A stretch of DNA of 46,336 bases from Candidatus Gastranaerophilales bacterium. Lineage in GTDB: Bacteria; Cyanobacteriota; Vampirovibrionia; Gastranaerophilales; Gastranaerophilaceae. Below are positions 16,300 to 25,180 of the stretch, in pieces. Positions within the stretch are counted from its first letter, which is position 1, and every line of letters starts with the position of its first letter. The stretch covers positions 1-46,336 of the forward strand of contig CALUPJ010000106.1 in assembly GCA_944322555.1 (NCBI GenBank), given 5' to 3'. Under the pieces are notes generated by a model. That model saw only the letters and a program-made list of their open reading frames with translations, was not told the DNA's origin and ran no database searches. The translations under genes and the position numbers were made by a program.

Positions 16300-18538
16300 A
16301 CTTGTTCTCTATTTCTTTAAAAACATCTTTATCCATGCGCAGTTTCATATCATTAATTCTTCTGTCTATTTTAGTTATATCAACCGAACCGGCAAGGTTT
16401 TGGGCAATTTTACGCGCTTTAAAATATTCAGTCAGAGCTTTTTTATTCAAAGAAATATTATTGTAATAATAATCTCCAAGAGCTACGGAAGCTTCCAGAA
16501 TATAGAAATCTTCATTTATAAATTCAGCGCTCTGTTTCGCTTCCTTAAGAAAATCCAAGGCTCTCTTGTCACGCTCTTTAACATAAATCTTTGCCAAATA
16601 AGACGCATTGTAATATATGCCATCATAGTTGTTATTTGATTTTTCAATATCATAAGCTTTCTTAAAACAATTTTCCGCATCGGAAAAATTACCGTTATCA
16701 TAATAGCATGAAGCCATATTTGAATATGCCAGAGCTTTATACGGGTTATTTTCCTGAATCATTATACATTTTGAATAATATTCAAACGCGGTTTTATAAT
16801 CTTCCTTATCATCATTTGCAAGAGCATACTTGAAATATAACTCCGCAAGAATCTCCGGCGGCGTATTTTCATCCATTGAAGCAAGAGCTTTTTCGTAATA
16901 AGAATAAGCTTCGTCAGAATTGTTGACTGATGCATATATATTTCCCAAAAGCGTACAGGCGGTAACCATAAGTGATTGCGGTGTATCAACCGAATAAATA
17001 ACTTTTTTTGCAGTCTCTATTGCCAATTCGATTTTATACATCAAAAAATATAAATCAGTAAGCTCATAGTATAAATAATTTAAATTAATTACTTCCTGAT
17101 TTTGTTTATAATATGTTTCTGCAAGCTCATAATAATGACGGGACTTTTGATACTCTCTAATTTCCTTATACAAACGCGCAAGCGCAAGCCTTGCGTCCAC
17201 TACGGAACGAGAGTCTATATTATTTGTTTCAAGAATTTTACGATACTCTTCTATAGCTTCCGTATGTTTTTTTTCTTCTGCAAGTTTCCTTGCTATATTA
17301 AATCTCACATCTATACTGTCAGGTTCCTTGGGCTTATCAACGGCAGATTTCTGTGAAAGTTCCGGTGTTTGAACTTCTGCAATTTCTTTTTTCCCTTCCT
17401 CCAGTTCTTTGATACGGGAATTGTGATATTCTATTTCAGCCCTCAATGCCTGCCTTGATATCATAATTTCACGGGTCTGCAACGGCTCCTTAAGCTGTTT
17501 TTCATAAATACTTATAATATATTTATGCAATTTTATCTCAGTTTTTGCAGGAATTGAAATATCAATATTTTGCTGGAAATAATCCTGAACATAAATGGTT
17601 TCGCCCGCCTGAAAAATCATCAGATTGGTTTTTAAATAATCTATAGAAAATTCGTCATACAACTCAAAAACAGCCAGTGCATTTAAAGTCAAACCGTGCC
17701 GCACCGTGCGCAAAAACCAGAAAAAGTTCCTGATAGTCTGTGGTATAAGGTTAACATATGTCAATCCGAGATATGAATCAAAATTCATTCCAGCCTGCGC
17801 AAATTTTGTCAAAAATTCATTTAAAGAAATTTTCATTGCCTGAATAATTTTTACCGAAAGAGCCGTATAGTAATAATAACCTCGCGTATATTTATAAAAA
17901 TCATCCAGTGTAATATCCGTACATTGAATTTGATGAAAATCCAGGAATTCTTTAAAAATTTCGGGTGAAAAAGCCTTGAGAAATATTTTCCTGTCAGTTT
18001 TGGCATCACCTGCTATATCATCAATCATTGCACGGGTTGATATAATAATCTTAACATTATTACATTTTGCCGTTTCTTCAAGAAAATCTTGTATAAGCTT
18101 TTTATTCTCCCCCAAAACATCATCATAGGAGTGCAAAACTATTACAAAGGGTTTTCTTATAGATGTCAAATACTGTTGAAATTTAAGCGAAAGGGTTGTA
18201 ATTTTAGCATTTAGATTAACAGCCATCGAAATATCGCTTTTTTCAATAACATCAATAAATGAAAGCAAAATATCATCACATACGGTGGAAACTTTGCAGT
18301 AATATTCAAGTTTTATCACTTTTGAGGCAAAAAATTCCGAAATATAATTAACAAACTGCCTTTTCCCTGTTCCCAAAAAACCGTGAATGTGAAGCAAAAC
18401 TTCATCAGAAGCTATAAAATCAATTGCTTTAATAATTTCAGCATAATTATTCTTTTTCAAAAAAGGATTTATTTTGCCGGATTCAGGCAAAATAATGTCT
18501 TCCGCGTCAATGGAGCTGTCCAAAAACTTATAACCCAT
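16292..18538 (-). CDS. STAND-like P-loop ATPase with TPR C-terminus
   Basis: A 748-aa cytoplasmic protein. The N-terminal half carries a P-loop (GFLGTGKR at residues 53-60; Arg replaces the usual Ser/Thr after Lys59). A Walker-B-like strand follows (PFVIVLHSYDDV), then IIISTR, which matches the sensor strand of STAND-type NTPases. A winged-helix-like region follows at about 270-350, then a charged coiled coil at about 365-390. Residues about 405-740 are TPR units (YKEIREYQKSRHYYELAETY and similar). There is no enzymatic effector domain. It is upstream of and overlaps rsmG. It has a leaderless-type promoter. Signal-dependent scaffold or regulator is the best guess. Confidence 0.8.
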   Translation of the reverse strand: MGYKFLDSSIDAEDIILPESGKINPFLKKNNYAEIIKAIDFIASDEVLLHIHGFLGTGKRQFVNYISEFFASKVIKLEYYCKVSTVCDDILLSFIDVIEKSDISMAVNLNAKITTLSLKFQQYLTSIRKPFVIVLHSYDDVLGENKKLIQDFLEETAKCNNVKIIISTRAMIDDIAGDAKTDRKIFLKAFSPEIFKEFLDFHQIQCTDITLDDFYKYTRGYYYYTALSVKIIQAMKISLNEFLTKFAQAGMNFDSYLGLTYVNLIPQTIRNFFWFLRTVRHGLTLNALAVFELYDEFSIDYLKTNLMIFQAGETIYVQDYFQQNIDISIPAKTEIKLHKYIISIYEKQLKEPLQTREIMISRQALRAEIEYHNSRIKELEEGKKEIAEVQTPELSQKSAVDKPKEPDSIDVRFNIARKLAEEKKHTEAIEEYRKILETNNIDSRSVVDARLALARLYKEIREYQKSRHYYELAETYYKQNQEVINLNYLYYELTDLYFLMYKIELAIETAKKVIYSVDTPQSLMVTACTLLGNIYASVNNSDEAYSYYEKALASMDENTPPEILAELYFKYALANDDKEDYKTAFEYYSKCIMIQENNPYKALAYSNMASCYYDNGNFSDAENCFKKAYDIEKSNNNYDGIYYNASYLAKIYVKERDKRALDFLKEAKQSAEFINEDFYILEASVALGDYYYNNISLNKKALTEYFKARKIAQNLAGSVDITKIDRRINDMKLRMDKDVFKEIENKYG

Positions 18539-18544
18539 ATAACG

Positions 18545-18573
18545 ATTTTAATAGATATTTATATAATTTGCAA
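18545..18573 (-). promoter_or_regulatory. Promoter of the TPR ATPase gene, leaderless type
   Basis: On the minus strand: TTGCAA (18573-18568), a 17-nt spacer, TAAAAT (18550-18545), then CGTTAT and the ATG at 18538. No Shine-Dalgarno sequence. The element sits back to back with the plsY promoter, so the two may interfere. Confidence 0.6.
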
Positions 18574-18578
18574 ATATC

Positions 18579-18587
18579 TGATATAAT
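18579..18587 (+). promoter_or_regulatory. Extended -10 promoter of plsY
   Basis: TGATATAAT with the hexamer at 18582-18587. The transcript would carry a leader of about 15 nt with the site ACGGAGG before the plsY ATG. Confidence 0.55.
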
Positions 18588-18609
18588 AGAAAAAAACGGA
18601 GGAATAAAG

Positions 18610-19218
18610 ATGCTTGGAAAATTGTTGGAACTGGGACTAACCGTAATTATCGCTTATTTAATAGGTTCAATACCTACAGGTTATTTGATTGTAAAAGCTA
18701 AAACCGGACAGGACATAAGAACAGTAGGTTCCGGCTCAACCGGAGCTACTAATGTAAAACGCGTACTCGGTAAAAACTACTTTTTCCTGGTTATGGCTCT
18801 TGATGCCTTAAAAGGTATTATATCAGTCCTTTTGGCAGAACATTTTATCACAGCAGGCTCTTCGCTGGGCATTGCGCCGGTATTAGCATCAATAGCAGTT
18901 ATTATCGGACACAGTAAATCGGTATTTTTACAATTTAAAGGCGGAAAATCCGTTGCATCAGGTGTCGGAACAATACTTGCACTTAATTGGGAAGCAGGAC
19001 TTACTATCGCAATTGTATGGGGCTTTGTTACGTATACCACCAAATACGTCTCCGTAGGCTCAATTATTGCACTCGTTTTATCACCATTTTTAATGTACTT
19101 TTTTAATGCTCCTGCAGCATATATTGCATATTGCTTTTTAGGAGCAATTTATATCATTTATTTGCACAGAGAAAATATTAAACGTCTCATTGCCGGAAAT
19201 GAAAATAAAGTAAGGTAA
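18610..19218 (+). CDS. plsY: Glycerol-3-phosphate acyltransferase PlsY
   Basis: A 202-aa membrane protein that transfers an acyl group from acyl-phosphate to glycerol-3-phosphate, the first step of phospholipid synthesis. The three PlsY motifs are visible: GSIPTGYLIVKAKTGQDIRT with GSGSTGATNVKR, then GHSKSVFLQFKGGKSVASG, and the C-terminal IYLHRENIKRL. About five membrane helices are predicted. The frame extends 14 codons upstream, but GGAGG lies 7-8 nt before the ATG at 18610, which gives the normal length. Confidence 0.95.
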   Translation: MLGKLLELGLTVIIAYLIGSIPTGYLIVKAKTGQDIRTVGSGSTGATNVKRVLGKNYFFLVMALDALKGIISVLLAEHFITAGSSLGIAPVLASIAVIIGHSKSVFLQFKGGKSVASGVGTILALNWEAGLTIAIVWGFVTYTTKYVSVGSIIALVLSPFLMYFFNAPAAYIAYCFLGAIYIIYLHRENIKRLIAGNENKVR

Positions 19219-19571
19219 ATAACCGTTAAAAGAGCCCAAAATTATAAAGACAGATTAAGCATGGCTGATTGTTTTTATTCTGATAGTGTATGTTTCACAA
19301 TTAATAAGCCTCTTAGAATTTGTCAAGAAAATTAATAAAATTTCATGCAAAAAATGTTACAAAGTTAATAATATTGAGATTTGTAAATTTATTGCTATAA
19401 CTGGCTTTCAACCCTTTGTGACGTTTTGTGAATTTATTGATTAGTATACGCATTTGATTTATCATTTAAATATAGGATTAGATTTTGGGAAGAGAATGTT
19501 ATTCTCATATTATAAGGAAAGCTGAAAAGAAAAATAGCTCGCCTTAATGTAAAATTGGAGGTTTACAGGCA
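19219..19571 (+). promoter_or_regulatory. nrdD regulatory region: promoter, inverted repeat, long leader
   Basis: No gene is seen in these 353 bp. TTGAGA (19374-19379), a 16-nt spacer and TATAAC (19396-19401) preceded by TGC form a good extended -10 promoter; transcription from about 19408 would give a leader of about 165 nt. An inverted repeat TTACAAA (19357-19363) / TTTGTAA (19380-19386) flanks the -35 box and could be an operator. Two copies of TTTGTGA lie 10 bp apart at 19415 and 19425. In the leader, GAGAAT-GTT-ATTCTC (19492-19506) forms a small hairpin. GGAGG stands before the nrdD ATG. I see no clear NrdR box. Confidence 0.5.
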
Positions 19572-21845
19572 ATGCAAAATAGTTTAAATAAGGAAAGAAA
19601 TATAGTAGAATTTACCTCGCCGTCAAAAGTTACGACAGATGTTATCAAAGGTTCCGGGGTTTCTCCTATTTCTAAATCTGCAGAGCCCGTAAAAGCTGTT
19701 CAAATTAAACCTCTAAAAATGAACAGCATTCACGTAATCAAAAAAGACGGTACAAGAGAAGAGTTTGATAATAATAAAATCATAAGTGCCGTAAAAAAAT
19801 CCGCAACCAGAGCGTTAGTAAATTTCTCAGATGTGGAATTAAAAGAAATATGCGAGTTTGTTGATAATAATATTATTAAAATGAACCGCACAGAAGTTAC
19901 TATAGCAGAGATGCACAATCTGGTTGAAGGTGCTCTTGAACATATTAACCCGAGTGTTGCACAAAGCTATAGAAATTACAGAAACTATAAACAGGATTTT
20001 GTGCATATGCTGGACAAAGTTTATCAGGAATCACAAAGAATTATGTACATCGGTGACAAAGAAAATGCTAATGCCGACTCTACACTTGTTTCCACAAAGC
20101 GTTCATTGATTTTTAATGAACTTAATAAAGAACTGTATAAGAAATTTTTCCTTACTGTTGATGAATTGCAGGCGATAAGAGATGGTTATATTTATATCCA
20201 CGACATGTCCGCAAGGCCCGACACAATGAACTTCTGCTTATTTGATGTAGCATCAGTTCTCAAGGGCGGATTTGAGATGGGTAACTTGTGGTACAACGAA
20301 CCGAAATCTTTGGATGTTGCATTTGACGTAATCGGCGATATCGTTATGGCTGCAGCAAGTCAACAATACGGCGGGTTTACTGTTGCGGAAGTTGATAAAA
20401 TCCTTGCACCGTATGCCGAAAAAACTTACCAAAGACAGTATGACAAGTATTTGTGCTTAGGTTTGTCCTTTGAAAAAGCAAGAGAAGCTGCCCTGGCTGA
20501 TGTTCAAAAAGATTTTGAACAAGGCTTTCAGGGCTGGGAATACAAATTTAATACAGTAGCATCCTCAAGAGGCGACTATCCGTTTATTACGGTAACAGCA
20601 GGTTTGGGAACCGGAGAATACGAAAAGATGGCAACCCTTGCAATGCTCAGAATAAGAATGGGCGGTCAGGGTAAAAAAGAATGCAAAAAACCTGTTTTGT
20701 TCCCTAAGATAGTATTCTTGTATGATAAAAATCTGCACGGAGAGGGATGCGTTAATGAAGACTTGTTTAAAGCAGGTGTAGAATGCTCCAAGAAAACAAT
20801 GTATCCTGATTGGTTGTCCCTGACGGGAGAAGGTTACGTTGCTTCAATGTACAAAAAGTACGGCAAGGTTGTTTCACCAATGGGCTGCAGAGCGTTCTTG
20901 TCACCCTGGTTTGAAAGAGGCGGTATGAATCCTGCCGATGAAAATGATTCTCCTATATTTGTAGGCAGATTTAATATTGGTGCAATCAGCTTACATTTGC
21001 CGATGATTTATGCTAAGGCTAAAAAAGAAAGCAAGGATTTTTATGAAGTACTTGATTATTATATGGAATTAATCAGACAGCTTCATATCAGAACTTATGA
21101 TTATCTGGGTGAAATGAAGGCCTCCGTTAATCCTCTGGCATTCTGCGAAGGCGGATTCCTTGGCGGTCATTTAGGTATACATGATAAAATCAGACCCGTT
21201 CTGAAATCTTCAACGGCATCATTCGGTATCACAGCATTAAACGAATTACAGGAACTCCATAACTGAAAATCCCTTGTAGAAGATGGTGAATTTGCTCTTG
21301 AGGTTATGGAATACATTAACAAGAAAATTCAGGAATACAAAGAAAAAGACGGAATCTTATACGCGATATACGGTACTCCTGCAGAGAATTTGTGCGGACT
21401 TCAAATTAAACAATTCAGAAAGAAGTACGGAATTGTTGCAAATGTTTCCGATAAACCTTATGTTTCAAATTCTTTCCACTGCCATGTATCAGAACAGATA
21501 AGTCCGATTGAAAAACAAGATTTGGAAGGCAGATTCTGGGATTTATTCAACGGCGGCAAGATTCAATACGTAAAGTATCCGATTGATTACAATACGGATG
21601 CGGTAGAAACTTTGATTAACAGAGCAATGGATAAAGGCTTCTATGAAGGTGTAAATCTGTCATTATCATACTGCGACGATTGCGGACATCAGGAGTTGAA
21701 TATGGATGTATGCCCGAAATGCGGTTCAAAAAATCTTACCAAAATTGAGAGAATGAACGGTTATCTTGCATATTCAAGAGTTAAGGGCGATTCAAGGCTT
21801 GCCGATCATAAAATGGAAGAAATTAAAGACAGAGTTAGTATGTAG
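19572..21845 (+). CDS. nrdD: Anaerobic (class III) ribonucleotide reductase NrdD with in-frame TGA
   Basis: The glycyl-radical enzyme reduces ribonucleoside triphosphates to deoxy forms without oxygen. Residues about 45-135 form an ATP-cone (IHVIKKDGTREEFDNNKI). Active-site cysteines are Cys222 (MNFCLFD) and Cys439 (SPMGCRAF). The zinc site is YCDDCGH with CPKCGSKN, and the radical glycine is Gly730 in RMNGYLAYS. The frame contains one TGA at 21264-21266 (codon 565) between LNELQELHN and KSLVEDGEFALEV; the sequence after it continues in the same frame, is family-typical and holds the zinc and radical sites, so a product stopped at 564 aa would be inactive. Homologues I recall have Gly at this position, one base change (GGA) from TGA. 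Mutation, sequencing error and recoding are all open. Confidence 0.9.
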
Positions 21846-21861
21846 AAAGGATTTTTAGAAA

Positions 21862-21893
21862 AGTATGGAGTCCTGGAGACTTCATACTTTTTT
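21862..21893 (+). terminator. Rho-independent terminator between nrdD and nrdG
   Basis: AGTATGGAGTC (21862-21872), loop CTGGA, GACTTCATACT (21878-21888) with one G-T pair, then a run of T. It could lower nrdG expression relative to nrdD by partial termination. Confidence 0.8.
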
Positions 21894-21913
21894 ATCTAAA
21901 AGGTTTAAGGGGT

Positions 21914-22405
21914 ATGAATTATCACAATATTACAAATGACGATATGTTAAACGGAGACGGTTTGCGGGTAGTATTATGGGTAGCAGGCTGCACGCATCAC
22001 TGTCATGGCTGCCAGAATCCTATTACCTGGGATGTCACCGGCGGAATCCCCTTTGATAATGCGGCAGAAGATGAACTGTTTGAGGCCTTAAGAAAGCCGC
22101 ACATTTCCGGCATAACATTTTCGGGCGGAGACCCGCTTCATCCTTTCAACAGAGAAGAAGTTTTCAGACTCGCCCAAAAAATACGTGATGAGCTTCCCGA
22201 AAAAACAATATGGCTATATACGGGATTCCTCTGGGAAGAAATTAAAGATATTCCCGAAATTAAATATATGGATGTTGTCGCAGAAGGCAAATTCGTTCAG
22301 GAACTTCTGGACAATAAGCTGCATTGGGTAGGAAGTTCAAACCAGAGAGTTATTGATGTTAAATCAACATTTGAATCCGGCGAAGTTGTATTGCACACTA
22401 CATAA
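21914..22405 (+). CDS. nrdG: Anaerobic ribonucleotide reductase activating protein (radical SAM)
   Basis: The 163-aa protein installs the glycyl radical on NrdD using S-adenosylmethionine and a 4Fe-4S cluster. The cluster motif is GCTHHCHGCQNP (C-x3-C-x2-C). GGDPL and the C-terminal region VGSSNQRVID are as in the family. AAGG/GGGG precedes the start. It is downstream of nrdD across a terminator, and converges on the small gene at 22407 with a 1-bp gap. The presence of an intact activase supports nrdD still being used. Confidence 0.94.
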   Translation: MNYHNITNDDMLNGDGLRVVLWVAGCTHHCHGCQNPITWDVTGGIPFDNAAEDELFEALRKPHISGITFSGGDPLHPFNREEVFRLAQKIRDELPEKTIWLYTGFLWEEIKDIPEIKYMDVVAEGKFVQELLDNKLHWVGSSNQRVIDVKSTFESGEVVLHTT

Positions 22406-22406
22406 G

Positions 22407-22766
22407 CTAAAAACGAATACGTTTATTCATATAGTTAGCAGATATTAGTCCCAGTATACGTTCCATACCTGAAGAAGAGTGGTAGTGTCTTGTCAGACTC
22501 TTGCCAAACACTCCGAAAAATGCATTTTTAATACCGCTAAGCATACTTTTATTCGGGTCTTGTTTTTGTACTATGATTTTATACAAATCTTCATTATAGC
22601 GGCCTCTTTTATTTTTTAGTTTGCCTACAATATCGTATTTTGATTTTTGAGCGTATTCATTAACACCTTTTGAATTCAAAAAACTTTCTTGGATATCTTG
22701 CGGCCAACCGCCTGTTGTTCTTAAATTTCCGTAAAAATTTGTGTTGTTAATCGGGGTGATATTCAT
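22407..22766 (-). CDS. Unrecognised small protein (119 aa)
   Basis: No family is recognised. The start is placed at MNITPINNTNFYGN because AAGGAGA lies 7 nt upstream; a longer frame to 22838 has a different, hydrophobic N-terminus and no ribosome site. The protein is basic and polar (KSKYDIVGKLKNKRGRYNED), with a Gly/Phe patch at about 78-90 (GIKNAFFGVFGKS) and a short C-terminal helix (MERILGLISANYMNKRIRF). There is no signal peptide or membrane segment. It is monocistronic and convergent with nrdG. Confidence 0.6.
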   Translation of the reverse strand: MNITPINNTNFYGNLRTTGGWPQDIQESFLNSKGVNEYAQKSKYDIVGKLKNKRGRYNEDLYKIIVQKQDPNKSMLSGIKNAFFGVFGKSLTRHYHSSSGMERILGLISANYMNKRIRF

Positions 22767-22874
22767 AAATTTCTCCTTTAATCTGGTTGTAAGTTTAATT
22801 CTATATAAACATGTTATAAATGTAAATAGAAATGTCACAATTTATTAAGAATTATTTCCTAAAAATCTTTGATT

Positions 22875-22883
22875 TGATATAAT
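22875..22883 (+). promoter_or_regulatory. Extended -10 promoter of the acyl-CoA synthetase gene
   Basis: TGATATAAT (hexamer at 22878-22883), with a leader of about 28 nt that ends in ACGGAGG before the ATG at 22918. Confidence 0.55.
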
Positions 22884-22917
22884 ACCTGTATAGGAGCTGT
22901 ATTATCACGGAGGCAGA

Positions 22918-24591
22918 ATGAAAGAACGTGAAAGCAATGTATTGTCATTATTAGAAGATAAAACTAATATTTATGCACGAAAAATCGCATTGGGTATGAA
23001 AACGCAATTTGGCTGGAAAGAACTCACTTATGACGGTCTGGGACTTATGTCAAGAAGGCTTGCAGCATATCTTATGAATGATTTAGGGCTGCAAAAAGGA
23101 GAAAAACTAGCAATTTTATCAGAATCAAAACCGGAATACGGAGCTTGCGTTTTTGCGTCTGTAATATCAGGCTTGATTACTGTCCCTTTAGATATAAAAT
23201 TAACAAAATATGAATTACAATCCATTCTTTCCGACTGCCTGCCTTCAGTAATGCTTGTATCACAAACATATATTGATAAAGCTCTCGAACTTCAGGCAAT
23301 GATACCTTCTTTAAAACATATTATTGTTATGGACGAACATCCTGTAAATGATAATTTAGAAAGTATTTATACCATTCCGAACAATTATACCTGCAAATGG
23401 CGTCATCGTTCAAGAAAATCAACAGTATTTATAATTTATACTTCCGGTACAACGGGAAAACCGAAGGGGGTTGAAACTACTTTCGGGAATATGCTTACAC
23501 AGCTTCATGACCTGAAAATAGCATTTGATAAGATTTTACCGCGCGGAGATGTAAGAATTTTATCAATTCTTCCGATGAATCATTTGTTTGAAATGACCGT
23601 CGGATTTACTACCTTCTTAAATCTCGGATTTTCTGTATATTATACACACAATTTAAAACCTAAAGATATTCTGAATACAATGCGGGACAGGAAAATTAAT
23701 TTTATGATTGTTGTACCTGCATTCTTAAAACTTTTAAAAACGGGGTTAGAAGCGGAAATGAAGAATACTTCCAAATTCTCGCAAAAAATGTTTCCGATTC
23801 TCTATCATTTTGCTAAATTTATTCCGTTTATATGGATGAAAAAACTTATGTTCAGAAAAATTCATAATTGTTTCGGCGGTGCTTTTAAAGGTTGTATGTC
23901 AGGCGGTGCGCCTCTGGATATAAGCGTGGCAAAATTCTTCCAGCGAGTCGGTATTCAGGTCTTTGAAGTATACGGACTCACGGAAACAAGTCCGATTGCA
24001 ACAATAAATATTGAAAGACACCGTGATTTGCGTTCGGTCGGGAAACCGCTTCCCAGTTATGAAGCAAAAACAGATTCCGTTACAGGCGAGCTTTTGCTTC
24101 GCGGGCCTTCAGTTATGAAAGGATATCATAATCAGCCCGAGCTTACGCGTGAAGCAATTGATGAAGATGGCTGGTTCCATACGGGAGATATAGCAAAAAT
24201 TGATGACAAGGGAAGAGTTTATATAACCGGAAGAATAAAAAATATGATTGTTCTGTCCGGCGGTAAAAAGGTTTTCCCGGAAGAAGTTGAATCGGTTATT
24301 GAAAAAAGTGATTTATTTGAAGAAGTCTGTGTATTTGGCATTTCCAGAGAAGGCGGTGCAAAGGACGGAACGGAAGATATTGCGGCTGTTGTTGTTCCGA
24401 CAGAAGAAGTAAAAGCCAAATATGATGATGAAGCTCTTGAAAAAATTATGAAAGACGAGGTAAAACGTCTTTCTCAAAGACTTACTCCGTATAAACGTCC
24501 TATTAATATTACGGTTCTGAAACAAGCTTTACCGAGAACCGCAACACGCAAGGTCCAGCGGAAAAAGGTTAAGGAATTGATTCAGGCATAA
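22918..24591 (+). CDS. AMP-forming long-chain acyl-CoA synthetase family enzyme
   Basis: A 557-aa adenylate-forming enzyme. The ATP-binding P-loop is IIYTSGTTGKPKGV; later motifs are VYGLTETSP, DGWFHTGDIAKID and TGRIKNMIVLSGGKKVFPEE with the C-terminal catalytic Lys in RTATRKVQRKKV. It should activate a fatty or similar acid as acyl-AMP and then acyl-CoA or another thioester. The substrate is not readable. There is no membrane helix, but residues about 295-320 are hydrophobic and aromatic (FAKFIPFIWMKKLMF), as in membrane-associated fatty-acid ligases. Followed directly by the uracil-DNA glycosylase gene with 1 bp between stop and start, so cotranscribed. Confidence 0.88.
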   Translation: MKERESNVLSLLEDKTNIYARKIALGMKTQFGWKELTYDGLGLMSRRLAAYLMNDLGLQKGEKLAILSESKPEYGACVFASVISGLITVPLDIKLTKYELQSILSDCLPSVMLVSQTYIDKALELQAMIPSLKHIIVMDEHPVNDNLESIYTIPNNYTCKWRHRSRKSTVFIIYTSGTTGKPKGVETTFGNMLTQLHDLKIAFDKILPRGDVRILSILPMNHLFEMTVGFTTFLNLGFSVYYTHNLKPKDILNTMRDRKINFMIVVPAFLKLLKTGLEAEMKNTSKFSQKMFPILYHFAKFIPFIWMKKLMFRKIHNCFGGAFKGCMSGGAPLDISVAKFFQRVGIQVFEVYGLTETSPIATINIERHRDLRSVGKPLPSYEAKTDSVTGELLLRGPSVMKGYHNQPELTREAIDEDGWFHTGDIAKIDDKGRVYITGRIKNMIVLSGGKKVFPEEVESVIEKSDLFEEVCVFGISREGGAKDGTEDIAAVVVPTEEVKAKYDDEALEKIMKDEVKRLSQRLTPYKRPINITVLKQALPRTATRKVQRKKVKELIQA

Positions 24592-24592
24592 T

Positions 24593-25177
24593 ATGTACGA
24601 ACTGTTGGATGAAACGCGCAAGAAATGTCTTTCCTGTCATAAGTGTCGCCTCGGGGATACTCGTACTAATGTTGTTTTTGATGACGGTAAACCAAACAAC
24701 AAAATGATGTTAATAGGCGAAGCACCAGGATTTTATGAAGATAAGGAAGGAAAACCCTTTGTCGGAAAAGCCGGACAGCTTTTGGACAAGATTTTTGCAT
24801 CAGTGGGTTTATCCCGTGAGAATGATGTTTATATATGTAACACCGTAAAATGTCGTCCGCCTGAAAACAGAAATCCGCTGCCTGATGAAAAAGAAGCTTG
24901 TTGGGAATATTTGCAGGCTCAGATTGATATAATACGCCCCAAAATTATTCTTTTATGCGGAAATGTCGCAGTACAATCGATTTTAGGCAATGTCGGCGGA
25001 ATTACAAAAATAAGAGGAAAATGGTTTGACGGCGGAGAAATTGTACACGGAGCCAAACTCATGCCGATTTTTCATCCCTCATATCTCTTAAGAAATGACA
25101 GCCGCGAAAAAGGCGGCCCGAAGTGGCTTATGTGGCAGGATATTCAGGAAATTAAACGTTACTTTGATAAACTTTGA
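24593..25177 (+). CDS. Family 4 uracil-DNA glycosylase
   Basis: A 194-aa DNA repair enzyme that removes uracil from deaminated DNA. The active-site motif is GEAPGFYEDKEGKPFVGKAG, and the second motif is HPSYLLRN. The 4Fe-4S ligands fit family 4: a CxxC pair near the N-terminus (CLSCHKC), and Cys residues 16 apart in VKCRPPENRNPLPDEKEAC. It follows the acyl-CoA synthetase gene after 1 bp. It is convergent with ribD. Confidence 0.94.
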   Translation: MYELLDETRKKCLSCHKCRLGDTRTNVVFDDGKPNNKMMLIGEAPGFYEDKEGKPFVGKAGQLLDKIFASVGLSRENDVYICNTVKCRPPENRNPLPDEKEACWEYLQAQIDIIRPKIILLCGNVAVQSILGNVGGITKIRGKWFDGGEIVHGAKLMPIFHPSYLLRNDSREKGGPKWLMWQDIQEIKRYFDKL

Positions 25178-25180
25178 AGA

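Noticed and set aside
19219..19571. A tRNA or riboswitch in the nrdD upstream gap
   Set aside because: No cloverleaf or known riboswitch core could be recognised by eye; only a small hairpin is present.
21264..21266. Alternative genetic code in which TGA is glycine, as in Gracilibacteria
   Set aside because: Other genes in the window end at TGA (for example at 10374, 12243 and 25177) and no other conserved gene here has an internal TGA.
21306..21845. Separate gene for the second part of NrdD
   Set aside because: It begins in the middle of a conserved region, in the same frame as nrdD, with no ribosome site; it is the continuation of nrdD after the TGA.
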